A stretch of 18,530 nucleotides of DNA from Lentzea aerocolonigenes (GCF_000955955.1 NZ_JYJG01000115.1:1-18530), one strand, 5' to 3'. Counted from the first letter of the stretch, positions 1 to 8,174 are shown. Notes: generated by a model from the sequence alone, not told the origin. Numbers and translations are program-made.

Positions 1-410
1 CGATGCTCTACCAGCAGAAGACGCTCGGGCCGCAGCGCTCCTGGGTGCGCCCGATGACCGAGGTCGTCGCCGCTCGGGTGGAGAACGACGAGGTCGTGCT
101 GGATCTGCGCGACCGCATGAGCGGCAAGGTCGAGCCGTTGCACTGCGACCTCGTGCTGCTGGGCACCGGCTACGACCCGCGCATGCCGTGGCTCGTCCGC
201 GACCTGGCCGAACGCGCCGGCATCGACGAGATCAACGTCAGCCGCAGCTACCGCCTCGACCTCGGCGAGTCCGCCTGGGGCGCCCTGTACCTGCAGGGCG
301 TGAACGAGGAGACGCACGGCATCGCCGACTCGTTGATCAGCGTCATCGCCCACCGCTCGCAGGACATCCTCGCCGATCTCCTCACCCGCCGCACCGGAGT
401 GATGTCATGA
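1..410 (+). CDS. L-ornithine/L-lysine N-monooxygenase, C-terminal part (5' end outside window)
   Basis: This is the last 135 or so residues of a flavin- and NADPH-dependent amino-acid N-hydroxylase of the IucD/PvdA/SidA family, which converts the side-chain amine of ornithine or lysine to a hydroxylamine. The open frame runs in from the left edge, so the gene is truncated by the window and not necessarily broken. Visible family marks are LLGTGYDP, the counterpart of the usual ATGY motif near the substrate pocket, and LQGVNEETHGIADSLISV, which matches the conserved terminal LQG(F/V)NE.THG..D.L.S signature. The FAD and NADPH Rossmann motifs must lie upstream. The stop overlaps the next gene's start (ATGA at 407-410), which implies translational coupling. 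The family is clear. Ornithine versus lysine, or another amine, cannot be decided from this fragment. Confidence 0.88.
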   Translation, partial: MLYQQKTLGPQRSWVRPMTEVVAARVENDEVVLDLRDRMSGKVEPLHCDLVLLGTGYDPRMPWLVRDLAERAGIDEINVSRSYRLDLGESAWGALYLQGVNEETHGIADSLISVIAHRSQDILADLLTRRTGVMS

Positions 411-1696
411 ACCCCGCGATCCTCGTCATCGGCAGCGGACTCAAGGTCTACCGCGAGTACCTGGTCGCGCCGATCGCCGCCCGCGCGAAGGCCGCGGGCA
501 TCGACCTGGTCCTGATCAACAACCTCAAACCCACCTGGCAGCGCCAGTACTTCGACGAGATCATCGTCGCGAACGTCTTCGACTCCGAGGTCATGGCCAC
601 GGCCGCCCGCGAGGTCGTCGCACGGCGCAACGTCGTCGGCCTGATGTGCTGGGACGAGCCGCTGGTGCTCGACGCGGGCCTGCTGGCCGCCGAGTTCGGT
701 GTGCCAGGTCTGTCGGCGGCGGGTGTGCGCGGGTGCCGCGACAAGGAACGCACCCGTGCTGTGCTCACCGCCGCCGGTCTGCACCAGCCCGGTTTCGAGC
801 TCACGACGACCGTCGAGCAGGCACGCGCGGCTGCTGAGCGCATCGGCTACCCGGTCGTGATCAAGCCCCGTGCGATGGGCGCGAGCATCGGCGTCGTCTT
901 CGCCACCAACGAAGCCGAGCTGGACGAGGCGTTCCACGTCGCGCTGGCGGCCAGCGAGGTCGATCCCGGACCGTACCGGGCGAGCGCGATCGTCGAACGC
1001 TACGCACCGGGTCCGGAGATCAGCGTCGACGGTGCCGTGTACAAGGGCGAGTACCTGCCGATGTTCCTGGCGCGCAAGCACTCCAGCGACCACCCGTACT
1101 TCGAGGAGGTCGGGCACGTCGTCGACGCCAACGACCCGTTGCTCGACGACGAGAACCTCATGCAGCACCTCGCGAAGGCGCACCAGGCGCTGGGCATCGA
1201 GAACGGCATCACGCACGCCGAGGTGCGGCTGACCGACCGCGGCCCGCTGATCATCGAGATCAACGGCAGGCTGGGCGGGGACCTCATCCCGTTCCTCGGC
1301 CGCACCGCCACCGGCATCGAGCCGGGCGAGGTGCTGTTCGACGTCACGACCGGGCAGCGTCCGGACGTCACGCCCGCTTTCCGCCGCGTCGCGGGCATCC
1401 GCTTCGGCATCCCGGAGCAGGACTGCCTGCTGAAGTCGATCACGCTGCCCGAAGAGGCTCCCGGCCTGGTGGCGACCTCGCCGATGTGCGAGCCCGGCAC
1501 GACCTTGCGGCTGCCTCCTGGCGGCTACTTGGCGCGGCACTCGTTCGTCGTGTGTGAGGCCGAGGACACGCAGACGTGTGACGAGCGCCTGACGGCCGCC
1601 GCCGCACTGGTCGAGCTGGAGACCGAACCGGTCGGACCGCCGGACCCCGACGGCCCCTTCGCGATGCCCGCAGGACTTCTGGACGTGGACGAGTGA
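407..1696 (+). CDS. ATP-grasp ligase (carboxylate-amine ligase type)
   Basis: The 429-residue protein has the ATP-grasp fold and probably activates a carboxylate as an acyl phosphate and joins it to an amine or hydroxylamine. An N-terminal Rossmann-like pre-domain (about 1-115) begins ILVIGSG. The ATP-grasp core has VIKPRAMGASIG with the nucleotide-contacting Lys153. The metal-binding element HAEVRL...IIEINGRLGGD has Glu284 and Asn286 as likely Mg ligands. The C-terminal region (about 320-429), with AGIRFGIPEQD, resembles the tail of L-amino-acid ligases and carnosine synthase-like enzymes. The start is the ATG in the ATGA overlap with the N-hydroxylase. The open frame extends further upstream only as a shadow of that gene. 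The context suggests it ligates the N-hydroxylated amino acid or a partner acid. The substrate is not deducible, and a related carboxylase role is less likely. Confidence 0.85.
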   Translation: MNPAILVIGSGLKVYREYLVAPIAARAKAAGIDLVLINNLKPTWQRQYFDEIIVANVFDSEVMATAAREVVARRNVVGLMCWDEPLVLDAGLLAAEFGVPGLSAAGVRGCRDKERTRAVLTAAGLHQPGFELTTTVEQARAAAERIGYPVVIKPRAMGASIGVVFATNEAELDEAFHVALAASEVDPGPYRASAIVERYAPGPEISVDGAVYKGEYLPMFLARKHSSDHPYFEEVGHVVDANDPLLDDENLMQHLAKAHQALGIENGITHAEVRLTDRGPLIIEINGRLGGDLIPFLGRTATGIEPGEVLFDVTTGQRPDVTPAFRRVAGIRFGIPEQDCLLKSITLPEEAPGLVATSPMCEPGTTLRLPPGGYLARHSFVVCEAEDTQTCDERLTAAAALVELETEPVGPPDPDGPFAMPAGLLDVDE

Positions 1697-1703
1697 CGAC
1701 TCC

Positions 1704-1709
1704 GAGGAG
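1704..1709 (+). promoter_or_regulatory. Shine-Dalgarno that decides the start of the first flavin monooxygenase
   Basis: GAGGAG lies 7 nt before the ATG at 1717. It favours this ATG over the GTG at 1693, which overlaps the ATP-grasp stop as GTGA but has no comparable site. With the 1717 start the protein is 399 residues, exactly the length of its tandem paralogue. Confidence 0.7.
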
Positions 1710-1716
1710 CGAAGAC

Positions 1717-2916
1717 ATGACCACGGTGGCCGACGAGCCCCGCACGGCGACCGAGATCATCGCCCGCGCCAAGGCCCTCGCACCTGTGTTGCGTGAACGG
1801 TCCGCCGAGATCGAGGCGGCCGGGCAGCTGCCGGCCGACGTCGTGGAGTTGTTGCGCGGCACCGGTGTGCACCGCATGTGCTTCCGCCGTGAGTGGGGCG
1901 GTCCGGAGCTCACGTCGATGGAGCAGACGCAGGTCGCCGAGGCACTTGCGTACGGTGACGCGTCCGCCGCGTGGTGCGGCATCATCGGCGCGAACACCGG
2001 TCTGCTGGCCAACTTCCTCGAACCGGACGTGGTCCGCGAGGTCTACCCGCGGCTGGACATGGTGACGGCCGGCGTGCTGGCCCCTGCCGGGCGCGCCGAC
2101 AAGGTGCCGGGCGGGTTCCGGCTGAGCGGCCAGTGGTCGTTCGGCAGCACGATCCACCACGCCGAGTGGGTGATGTCCGGTGCGTTCGTGTTCGAGAACG
2201 GCGAGCCGTACGCGAGCCCGGACGGCAGCAACCCGCACGAGTCGCGGCAGTTCCTGGTGCCGCAGAGCTCGGTCGAGATCCTGGACAACTGGGACACGAC
2301 CGGTCTGCGCGGCTCCGGCAGTTCGGATTATCGGATCACGGACGTGTTCGTGCCGGATTCGCACACGCTGACGTTCGACAACCCGCGGTGCGAGCCGCAC
2401 CCGTTGGCGCAGCCGGAGTCGTTCATGCGCAGCCTGTGCGGCGTTCCGCTCGGGGTCGCGAGGGCGGCTCTGGACTACGCCCGTGAATGCGTGTTGCAGC
2501 GCGTCGACCGGATGACCGGCACGGACTGGGCGGACATCTGGCGCGTGCAGGTGACTTTGGCCGAGTGCGAGGCCGACTACAACGCCACGCGCAACGGCGT
2601 CTACTCCGCGATGACGCGGCAGTGGGAGGTCCTGTCGGCCGGCGGCACTTTGGACGACCTCACGATGAACGAGCGCGCCGCGTCGCCGATCGCGTGGCTG
2701 CACGCGTTCCGGACGTCCCGCTCGATCGTGAACCGGCTGTTCGACCTGTTGCAGACGTGGTCGATCCACAAGTCCTCGCCGATGGACCGCTGGATGCGCG
2801 ACACCGCGACCATGTGCCAGAACCTCTCGGCGCAGGACGCGATTCTCGAGTCCGCGGGCGCGTACCTGCTCGGTCGCCGGCCCAAGTTCCGCATCTGCCT
2901 CGGCATCGTCAAGTAG
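1717..2916 (+). CDS. Flavin-dependent monooxygenase, acyl-CoA dehydrogenase fold (copy 1)
   Basis: This 399-residue protein belongs to the group of acyl-CoA-dehydrogenase-fold enzymes that act as two-component flavin monooxygenases or N-oxidases (HpaB/HsaA/DnmZ/KijD3-like, with the Acyl-CoA_dh_2 C-terminal domain). Domain order is an N-terminal helical domain (about 8-120, with RMCFRREWGG and SYGDAS-like AYGDASAAWC), a central beta domain (about 125-225, KVPGGFRLSGQWSFGS and the DGSNPHESRQFLVP block) and a C-terminal four-helix domain (about 240-385). Such enzymes usually hydroxylate carbon or nitrogen with reduced flavin from a separate reductase. No reductase is seen in the window. It is followed after 9 nt by a close paralogue. 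Oxygenation of the hydroxylamine or of a carbon next to it is a plausible inference. A simple acyl dehydrogenase role is less likely. Confidence 0.82.
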   Translation: MTTVADEPRTATEIIARAKALAPVLRERSAEIEAAGQLPADVVELLRGTGVHRMCFRREWGGPELTSMEQTQVAEALAYGDASAAWCGIIGANTGLLANFLEPDVVREVYPRLDMVTAGVLAPAGRADKVPGGFRLSGQWSFGSTIHHAEWVMSGAFVFENGEPYASPDGSNPHESRQFLVPQSSVEILDNWDTTGLRGSGSSDYRITDVFVPDSHTLTFDNPRCEPHPLAQPESFMRSLCGVPLGVARAALDYARECVLQRVDRMTGTDWADIWRVQVTLAECEADYNATRNGVYSAMTRQWEVLSAGGTLDDLTMNERAASPIAWLHAFRTSRSIVNRLFDLLQTWSIHKSSPMDRWMRDTATMCQNLSAQDAILESAGAYLLGRRPKFRICLGIVK

Positions 2917-2925
2917 GGGAACGAA

Positions 2926-4125
2926 ATGACCATGACGACGGTGACCCCCGCGACCACCGCGGCGGAGTTGATCGATCGCTGCAAGGCGTTGGCGCCGATG
3001 CTGCGGGAACGGGCCGCGGAGATCGAAGCTCAGCGGAACCTGCCGCAGGACATCGTGGACACGTTGCGCGACAACGGTGTGTTCCGCATGTGCTTCGGAA
3101 AGCACTGGGGTGGCCTGGAACTGACCTCGATGGAGCAGATGGAGGTCGTCGAGGCACTGTCCTACGGCGACGCTTCCGTCGGCTGGTGCTCGATGATCGG
3201 GTCGAACACCGGCATCTACGCCGAGTTCATCGATCCGGTCGTGGCGAAGGAGATGTTCCCGAATCCGGACCAGATCGTCGCCGGTCTGCTGCAGCCGTCC
3301 GGCCGCGCCGAGAAGGTGCCCGGCGGCTACAAGCTCACCGGACGCTGGCCGTTCGGCAGCGGTATCGACCACGCCGACTGGGTGATCTCCGGCGGGTTCG
3401 TCTACCAGGACGGCAAGAAGTACGCGAGCCCGGACGGCAGCAACCCGCACGAGTCGCGGCAGTTCCTGGTGCCGCGCGAGAAGGTCGAGCTGATCGACAA
3501 CTGGTACACGACCGGGCTTTGCGGCAGCGGCAGCTGTGACTACACGATGACCGAGGTCTTCGTGCCGGAGGAGCACTCGTTCAGCTTCGACAACGTGCGC
3601 GGCCGCAAGGGCCCTCTGGCCCAGCCCGACGCGTTCACGCGCACCATGTGCGGCGTCTCGCTCGGAGTTGCGCGTGCTGCTCTGGACTACGCCCGTGAGT
3701 CCGTGCTGAAGCGCGTCGACCGGATGACCGGCACGGACTGGGCCGACATCTGGCGCGTGCAGGTGACTTTGGCTGCCTGTGAAGCCGACTTCAACGCCAC
3801 CCGCGCCGGGGTCTACGGCGCGCTGGAGAAGCAGTGGGAAGTGCTCGCCGCCGGTGGTGTGCTCGACGACCTCGACCCGATCGACCGCGCTGCCTGCCCG
3901 TTGTCGTGGGTGCACGCGTTCCGGATGTCGCGGTCGATCGTGAACCGGCTGTTCGACCTGCTGCAGACGTGGTCGATCCACAAGTCCTCACCGATGGACC
4001 GGTGGATGCGCGACACCGCCACGATCTGCCAGCACCTGGCCGCGCAGGACCGGATCCTCCAGTCCGCCGGCGCGTACCTGCTCAACGCCAAGCCCGAGTT
4101 CGGCATCGCCCTCGGCATCGTCTAG
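2926..4125 (+). CDS. Flavin-dependent monooxygenase, acyl-CoA dehydrogenase fold (copy 2, tandem paralogue)
   Basis: This second 399-residue member has the same fold and domain order as the gene just upstream and very high similarity along its whole length. Long blocks are shared, including TSMEQ, ASPDGSNPHESRQFLVP, RVDRMTGTDWADIWRVQVTL and RSIVNRLFDLLQTWSIHKSS. The two differ mostly in the first 50 residues, in the loop after NW(D/Y)TTGL and near the C-terminus. The start is ATG 2926 with AGGGGA at 2915-2920, partly formed by the upstream stop codon. An ATG at 2932 would also work. The pair may be two successive oxidases, or a catalytic and partner subunit, as in some tandem enzymes of this fold. 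It may also be a recent duplication with drifting specificity. No flavin reductase gene is nearby. Confidence 0.82.
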   Translation: MTMTTVTPATTAAELIDRCKALAPMLRERAAEIEAQRNLPQDIVDTLRDNGVFRMCFGKHWGGLELTSMEQMEVVEALSYGDASVGWCSMIGSNTGIYAEFIDPVVAKEMFPNPDQIVAGLLQPSGRAEKVPGGYKLTGRWPFGSGIDHADWVISGGFVYQDGKKYASPDGSNPHESRQFLVPREKVELIDNWYTTGLCGSGSCDYTMTEVFVPEEHSFSFDNVRGRKGPLAQPDAFTRTMCGVSLGVARAALDYARESVLKRVDRMTGTDWADIWRVQVTLAACEADFNATRAGVYGALEKQWEVLAAGGVLDDLDPIDRAACPLSWVHAFRMSRSIVNRLFDLLQTWSIHKSSPMDRWMRDTATICQHLAAQDRILQSAGAYLLNAKPEFGIALGIV

Positions 4126-4147
4126 TTCAAGCAGCGGGGGATATTCG

Positions 4148-5833
4148 ATGAGCAGAGGCCTGGTCACACTGGTCAACCCCAACAAGGTGCACCCGCCGAT
4201 CGCGCCCTACGCGCTCGACGTGCTCACCACCTCGTTGGAGAGCGCGGGTTTCGAGGTCGAAGTCGTGGACCTGACGTTCCACCGCGACGACTGGAAGACC
4301 TTCCTGACCGAGTACTTCACGACGCGCGACCCGATGCTGGTCGGCATCACGGTCCGCAACACCGACACCGTGTACGCGTTCGAGCAGCGCCCTTTTGTCG
4401 GTGAGCACAAGGAGATCATCACCGAGATCACCCGGCTCACCGAGGCGCCGCTGGTGGCGGGCGGCATCGGCTTCTCCACGATGCCGTTCGCCCTGGTCGA
4501 CTACTTCGGGGTCGACTACGGCGTGAAGGGGCCGGGCGAGAAGATCGTCGTCGACCTGGCCGACGCGCTGGCGACCGGCCGAGATGTGTCCACTGTGGAT
4601 GGCCTGCTCCGCAACACCCCGGACGGCATCGTGCGTACTTCCAGTGCGCTGACGCCTCTGTTGCAGGTCGGGCCGACCGTGGTCAAGACGTGGCAGGTCG
4701 ACGGTGAGGGCACGTACATCCGGCGCTCCGGCGACAAGTACAAAGTGGACAACGGCGAGTACTACAAGCGTGGTGGTCTCGCGGGCATCCTCACCAAGTC
4801 CGGCTGCGTGTACCGGTGCGCGCACTGCGTCGAGCCCGACGCCAAGGGTGGCGCGGTCGCACGCCGCGACGTCGCGGCCGTGGTGGACGAGATGCAGTCC
4901 CTCGCCGCACAGGGGATTCTCGACCAGCACACGACCGACAGCGAGTTCAACCTCTCGATCCAGCACGCGAAGAACGTGCTGCGCGAGATCGTGCGCCGCA
5001 AGCACGCCAGCGCCGCGAACCCGTTGAACAACCTGCGGCTGTGGGTGTACTGCCAGCCTTCGCCGTTCGACGAGGAGTTCGCGGATCTGCTGTCCGCGGC
5101 CGGGTGCCAGGGTGTGAACGTCGGCAGCGACCACATCCGCGAGGACGTCCTCTCCGGGTGGAAGGTCACCGGCAAGGGCAAGACGTACTACACGTTCGAG
5201 GACACCGAACGACTTGTGCGGCTGTGCAACGAGCGTGGCATCAAGACCATGGTCGAGGCGTTGTTCGCCATGCCGGGCGAGACCTGGGACACCATGCGCG
5301 ACTGCGTGCAGGCGTTCATGGCGCTGGACGCGACGGTGACCGCGTTCTCGTTGGGGCTGCGGCTCTTCCCGCACCACCCCCTCGGCATCTCGATCGCCGA
5401 GCAGTGCGCCGGCGTGCGCACGATGCCGGGCCTGCAGTCGAACACCGCCAACGGCCCGATCATCCTGAAGCCGTTGTCGATGTGCTCCGGCCTGGTCGAG
5501 TACGAGAAGCAGTTCATGTGGGACGAGCGCGGCGAGTTCCGGCTCGTCTGCTACTTCTCGCCGGACCTGCTGGAGGACGCGGGCACGAACACCGACCCGA
5601 ACGGCCGCTGGTCGCGCACGGTCGAGTACCTGTGGTCCCTGGTCGACCCGGCGGACTACCACCGCGTGATGCTGCCGACGCTCGCCGGCATGAGCGAGTC
5701 GGAGAACAACTACGCCGACAACCCGTTCCTGATCGGCCTCACCAGCCTCGGCTACAAGGGCGCGTTCTGGTCGCACTGGCGCGAACGCGAGGAGATCCTG
5801 CGCGAGGCCCAGCTGGCGGGTGTCGTCTCGTGA
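4148..5833 (+). CDS. Cobalamin-binding radical SAM enzyme (class B-like)
   Basis: The 561-residue protein has an N-terminal B12-binding Rossmann domain (about 1-150; LVNPNKVHPPIAPYALDVL, VGITVRNTDT, APLVAGGIGFS, DYGVKGPGE) and a radical SAM barrel (about 205-430). The 4Fe-4S motif is CVYRCAHC, ligands Cys220, Cys224 and Cys227 (CxxxCxxC). Enzymes with this layout typically use methylcobalamin and SAM to methylate unactivated carbons or phosphorus, or cleave SAM for radical rearrangements. The VRN(T/I)D and GG.GFS.MP motifs recall the branch that includes the tryptophan methylase TsrM, but that placement is from memory. A C-terminal segment of about 120 residues follows the barrel and is not recognised. 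The start has an AGCGGGG ribosome site upstream, and the stop overlaps the next start (GTGA at 5830). A C-methylation step in the cluster is the likely role. Confidence 0.85.
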   Translation: MSRGLVTLVNPNKVHPPIAPYALDVLTTSLESAGFEVEVVDLTFHRDDWKTFLTEYFTTRDPMLVGITVRNTDTVYAFEQRPFVGEHKEIITEITRLTEAPLVAGGIGFSTMPFALVDYFGVDYGVKGPGEKIVVDLADALATGRDVSTVDGLLRNTPDGIVRTSSALTPLLQVGPTVVKTWQVDGEGTYIRRSGDKYKVDNGEYYKRGGLAGILTKSGCVYRCAHCVEPDAKGGAVARRDVAAVVDEMQSLAAQGILDQHTTDSEFNLSIQHAKNVLREIVRRKHASAANPLNNLRLWVYCQPSPFDEEFADLLSAAGCQGVNVGSDHIREDVLSGWKVTGKGKTYYTFEDTERLVRLCNERGIKTMVEALFAMPGETWDTMRDCVQAFMALDATVTAFSLGLRLFPHHPLGISIAEQCAGVRTMPGLQSNTANGPIILKPLSMCSGLVEYEKQFMWDERGEFRLVCYFSPDLLEDAGTNTDPNGRWSRTVEYLWSLVDPADYHRVMLPTLAGMSESENNYADNPFLIGLTSLGYKGAFWSHWREREEILREAQLAGVVS

Positions 5834-7167
5834 CGTTCGACAGCCTCGCGGCGCAGGCGCTCGGCCGGGTGCTGCTGCCCGGCGACGAGGGCTTCGCGAG
5901 TCGTAGCAAACCGTTCAACGAACGCTATGCCGCCACGGTCCCGGCGGCGGTGCTGGCCGTGGCATCGAGTGAGGACGTCGCCACGGCGATCAGGTGGGCA
6001 CGGGAGAACTCCGTGCCGCTGGTCGCGCGCGGCGGCGGCCACAGCTATGCCGGCACGTCCGTCAACACAGGCCTGGTCCTCGATCTGCGTGGACTTTCCG
6101 GTGTCCACGTCGATCCCGACACGGCGCTGGTCACGGTCGGCGGCGGAACGCGAACGGGTGAGCTGTACTCGGCGTTGCGGCCGCACGACATCGCGTTCCC
6201 GCTGGGCAACTCCGACGAGGTCGCGATCGGCGGCCTCACGCTGGGCGGGGGAGTGGCGGCGGTGTCGCGGGCGTGGGGCCTCACCTGCGACTCGCTCGTC
6301 AGCACCGACGTCGTGCTCGCCGACGGCAGCGCGGTGACGTGTTCCGCCACCGAGAACCCCGACCTGTTCTGGGCCTGCCGGGGTGGTGGCGGCGGCAACT
6401 TCGGCGTGAACACCTCGTTCACGTTCCAGGCGCGGCCGGTGGTGTCGAGTGCCACCTGCCTGCTGCTGTGGGAGTGGGACCACGCGGTCGACGTGATGCT
6501 GCTGGTGCAGGAGATTCAGCGCACGGCACCGGACGGGCTGTCGTTGCGGGCCGGCTTGACCAGCGGCGGGATGGTGTCGCTGATCGGCTGGCACCTGGGT
6601 TCGGCGGACGAGTTGCGCACGTTGCTCGCGCCGTTGAACCACACCAAGCCGTTCCGTTGTGACATCGAGGACCGCACGTACTGGGAAGCCGTCGAGTACG
6701 TGCACCACGAAACGGCTGGCGGCGCCTTCGCGGGCCGCACTCGCACGACTTCCGTTCCGCTGCCTGAACAAGGCGTGCGCACGCTCGTCACGGCCGTCGC
6801 CAAGTGGCCGGGCAGCAGCAACCCGGACGGCGGCGGCGCGGCGTTGTTCGGCTGGGGCGGCGCGATCAACGCCCTCGGCGTCACCGAAACGGCGTTCCCG
6901 CACCGCGAGGCGATGTTCCTGGTGTCCCTCGACACCTCGTGGACTTCGGCGGACAGCCCGCAGGTCGTGCGCGACAACCTGGAGTGGCTGACGGCGTTGC
7001 ACGAGGACATCGGCCCGTTCGCGGACAACGCGTCGTATTTGAACTTCACCGACCCGGACCTGGCGGACTGGCGGCAGGCTTACCACGGCCCGAACTACGC
7101 GCGGCTGGCCGAGGTGAAGAAGCGGTACGACCCGGACCGCTTCTTCTCGTTCTCCCAAGCGATCTAG
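5830..7167 (+). CDS. FAD-linked oxidase, BBE/VAO family
   Basis: This 445-residue flavoenzyme carries a PCMH-type FAD-binding domain (about 20-200) and a C-terminal BBE domain (about 400-445, YLNFTDPDL...W..AYHGPNYARLAEVKKRYDPDRFFSF). RGGGHSYAG contains His71, the expected 8-alpha covalent FAD attachment site. The position that holds the 6-S-cysteinyl link in bicovalent relatives is Ser128 (GNSDEVAIGG), so a single covalent bond is predicted. Family members oxidise alcohols, sugars, amines or carbon-nitrogen bonds and pass electrons to oxygen. No signal peptide is seen, so it is probably cytoplasmic. The GTG start lies within the stop of the radical SAM gene and indicates coupling. It is the last gene of the + operon. 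It probably performs a late oxidation or ring closure on the pathway product. Confidence 0.85.
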   Translation: MTFDSLAAQALGRVLLPGDEGFASRSKPFNERYAATVPAAVLAVASSEDVATAIRWARENSVPLVARGGGHSYAGTSVNTGLVLDLRGLSGVHVDPDTALVTVGGGTRTGELYSALRPHDIAFPLGNSDEVAIGGLTLGGGVAAVSRAWGLTCDSLVSTDVVLADGSAVTCSATENPDLFWACRGGGGGNFGVNTSFTFQARPVVSSATCLLLWEWDHAVDVMLLVQEIQRTAPDGLSLRAGLTSGGMVSLIGWHLGSADELRTLLAPLNHTKPFRCDIEDRTYWEAVEYVHHETAGGAFAGRTRTTSVPLPEQGVRTLVTAVAKWPGSSNPDGGGAALFGWGGAINALGVTETAFPHREAMFLVSLDTSWTSADSPQVVRDNLEWLTALHEDIGPFADNASYLNFTDPDLADWRQAYHGPNYARLAEVKKRYDPDRFFSFSQAI

Positions 7168-8156
7168 TGCGTCAAGGTGACGACGATCTTGCCGATGTGG
7201 TTGCTCGCCTCCAGGTAGCGGTGAGCCTCGGCGATCTCGGTCAGGTCGAACGTGCGGTCGATGGCAGGAGTGAACGAGCCGGTGGCCAGCCCGGCGTTGA
7301 TGAACGCGACCGCGCGGCGCAACCGTCCGGGATCGGAGGTGATCGAGTGCATCGTGTAGGTGCGGCTGGTCAGCCGCGGGTAGCTGCTCGCGTTGGGCAG
7401 CGGGGTGGGACGCGGGTCGAGCCCGCCGTAGACCACCAGGTGGCCGTCCAGGGCGATGGCTTGCGCGATGGTGTCCACGCCAGGGCCGGCGATCGGGTCG
7501 AACGCCAGCCGGACACCTTCCCCGCCGGTGATCTCCTTGACCCTGGTGACCAGGTCTTCCTCGGTGGTGACGACGACCTCGGCCGCGCCCGCCTCGAGCA
7601 GGCGTCGTGACTTCGAGGCGGCACGGGTGGTGGCGATGGGGATGGCGCCGATGTGCCGGGCGACCTGGATGGCCGCCTGGCCGACGCTGCTCGCGGCGGC
7701 ACTGATCAGCACGTGGTCGCCGGGACGCACCTCGCCGGACTCGAAGAGCGGTCCGTACGCGGTGATGTAGGCCATCCACACGGCCGCGGCCTGCACCGCG
7801 CTGGTGTTCGCCGGGCGGGGGAAGACCGCGTGGGCGGGCACGATCACGTGGTCGCCGTAGGTGCCGTACTTGGTGAGCGAGAACGCCGGCACGACCGCGA
7901 TGGGCTCGCCCTCGGCGAGGTGCGACACGCCCTCGCCGACCGCCTCGACCACGCCCGCGGCCTCGTAGCCGAGCGTCGAGGGGAAGACCGGCTGCTCGTA
8001 GTAGACGCCCTCGCGGAACATGATCTCGGCCCGGTTCAGGCCGATCGCGTCCACCCGGATCCGCACCTCGCCCGGCCCGGGAGAGCCCACTTCGACGTCG
8101 CGGAGGGTGAGCACCTCGGGACCGCCGAGCCGGTCGAACAGCACATGCTTCGCCAT
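7164..8156 (-). CDS. Quinone oxidoreductase-like MDR dehydrogenase
   Basis: This is a zinc-independent medium-chain dehydrogenase/reductase of about 330 residues. It starts AKHVLFDRLGGPEVLTL, typical of NAD(P)H:quinone oxidoreductases. A nucleotide-binding fold is marked by AAASSVGQAAIQVAR and, further on, LVVYGGLDPRP. The structural zinc Cys cluster of alcohol dehydrogenases is not seen. The chosen start is the ATG at 8156, which gives the family's usual N-terminus. An in-frame ATG at 8174 would add six residues and directly abut the operator palindrome. Neither has a strong ribosome site. It lies downstream of the broken ArsR gene with the operator between, so it was probably the regulator's target. 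Its stop shares the CTAG at 7164-7167 with the convergent FAD oxidase gene. Reduction of an enone or quinone is likely, and the substrate is unknown. Confidence 0.85.
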   Translation of the reverse strand: MAKHVLFDRLGGPEVLTLRDVEVGSPGPGEVRIRVDAIGLNRAEIMFREGVYYEQPVFPSTLGYEAAGVVEAVGEGVSHLAEGEPIAVVPAFSLTKYGTYGDHVIVPAHAVFPRPANTSAVQAAAVWMAYITAYGPLFESGEVRPGDHVLISAAASSVGQAAIQVARHIGAIPIATTRAASKSRRLLEAGAAEVVVTTEEDLVTRVKEITGGEGVRLAFDPIAGPGVDTIAQAIALDGHLVVYGGLDPRPTPLPNASSYPRLTSRTYTMHSITSDPGRLRRAVAFINAGLATGSFTPAIDRTFDLTEIAEAHRYLEASNHIGKIVVTLTH

Positions 8157-8174
8157 GGAGCCAGCTTGCCCCAT

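Noticed and set aside
1693..1716. GTG at 1693 as the start of the first flavin monooxygenase
   Set aside because: It lacks a ribosome site, while ATG 1717 has GAGGAG at 7 nt and gives the same 399-residue length as the paralogue. The GTGA overlap remains possible as a minor start.
1525..3981. Very long open frame on the - strand opposite the ATP-grasp and flavin monooxygenase genes
   Set aside because: It is low-complexity, rich in Arg, His, Val and Pro, and has no recognisable domain. It is the expected antisense by-product of GC-rich codon usage. The repeated segments in it only mirror the tandem paralogues.
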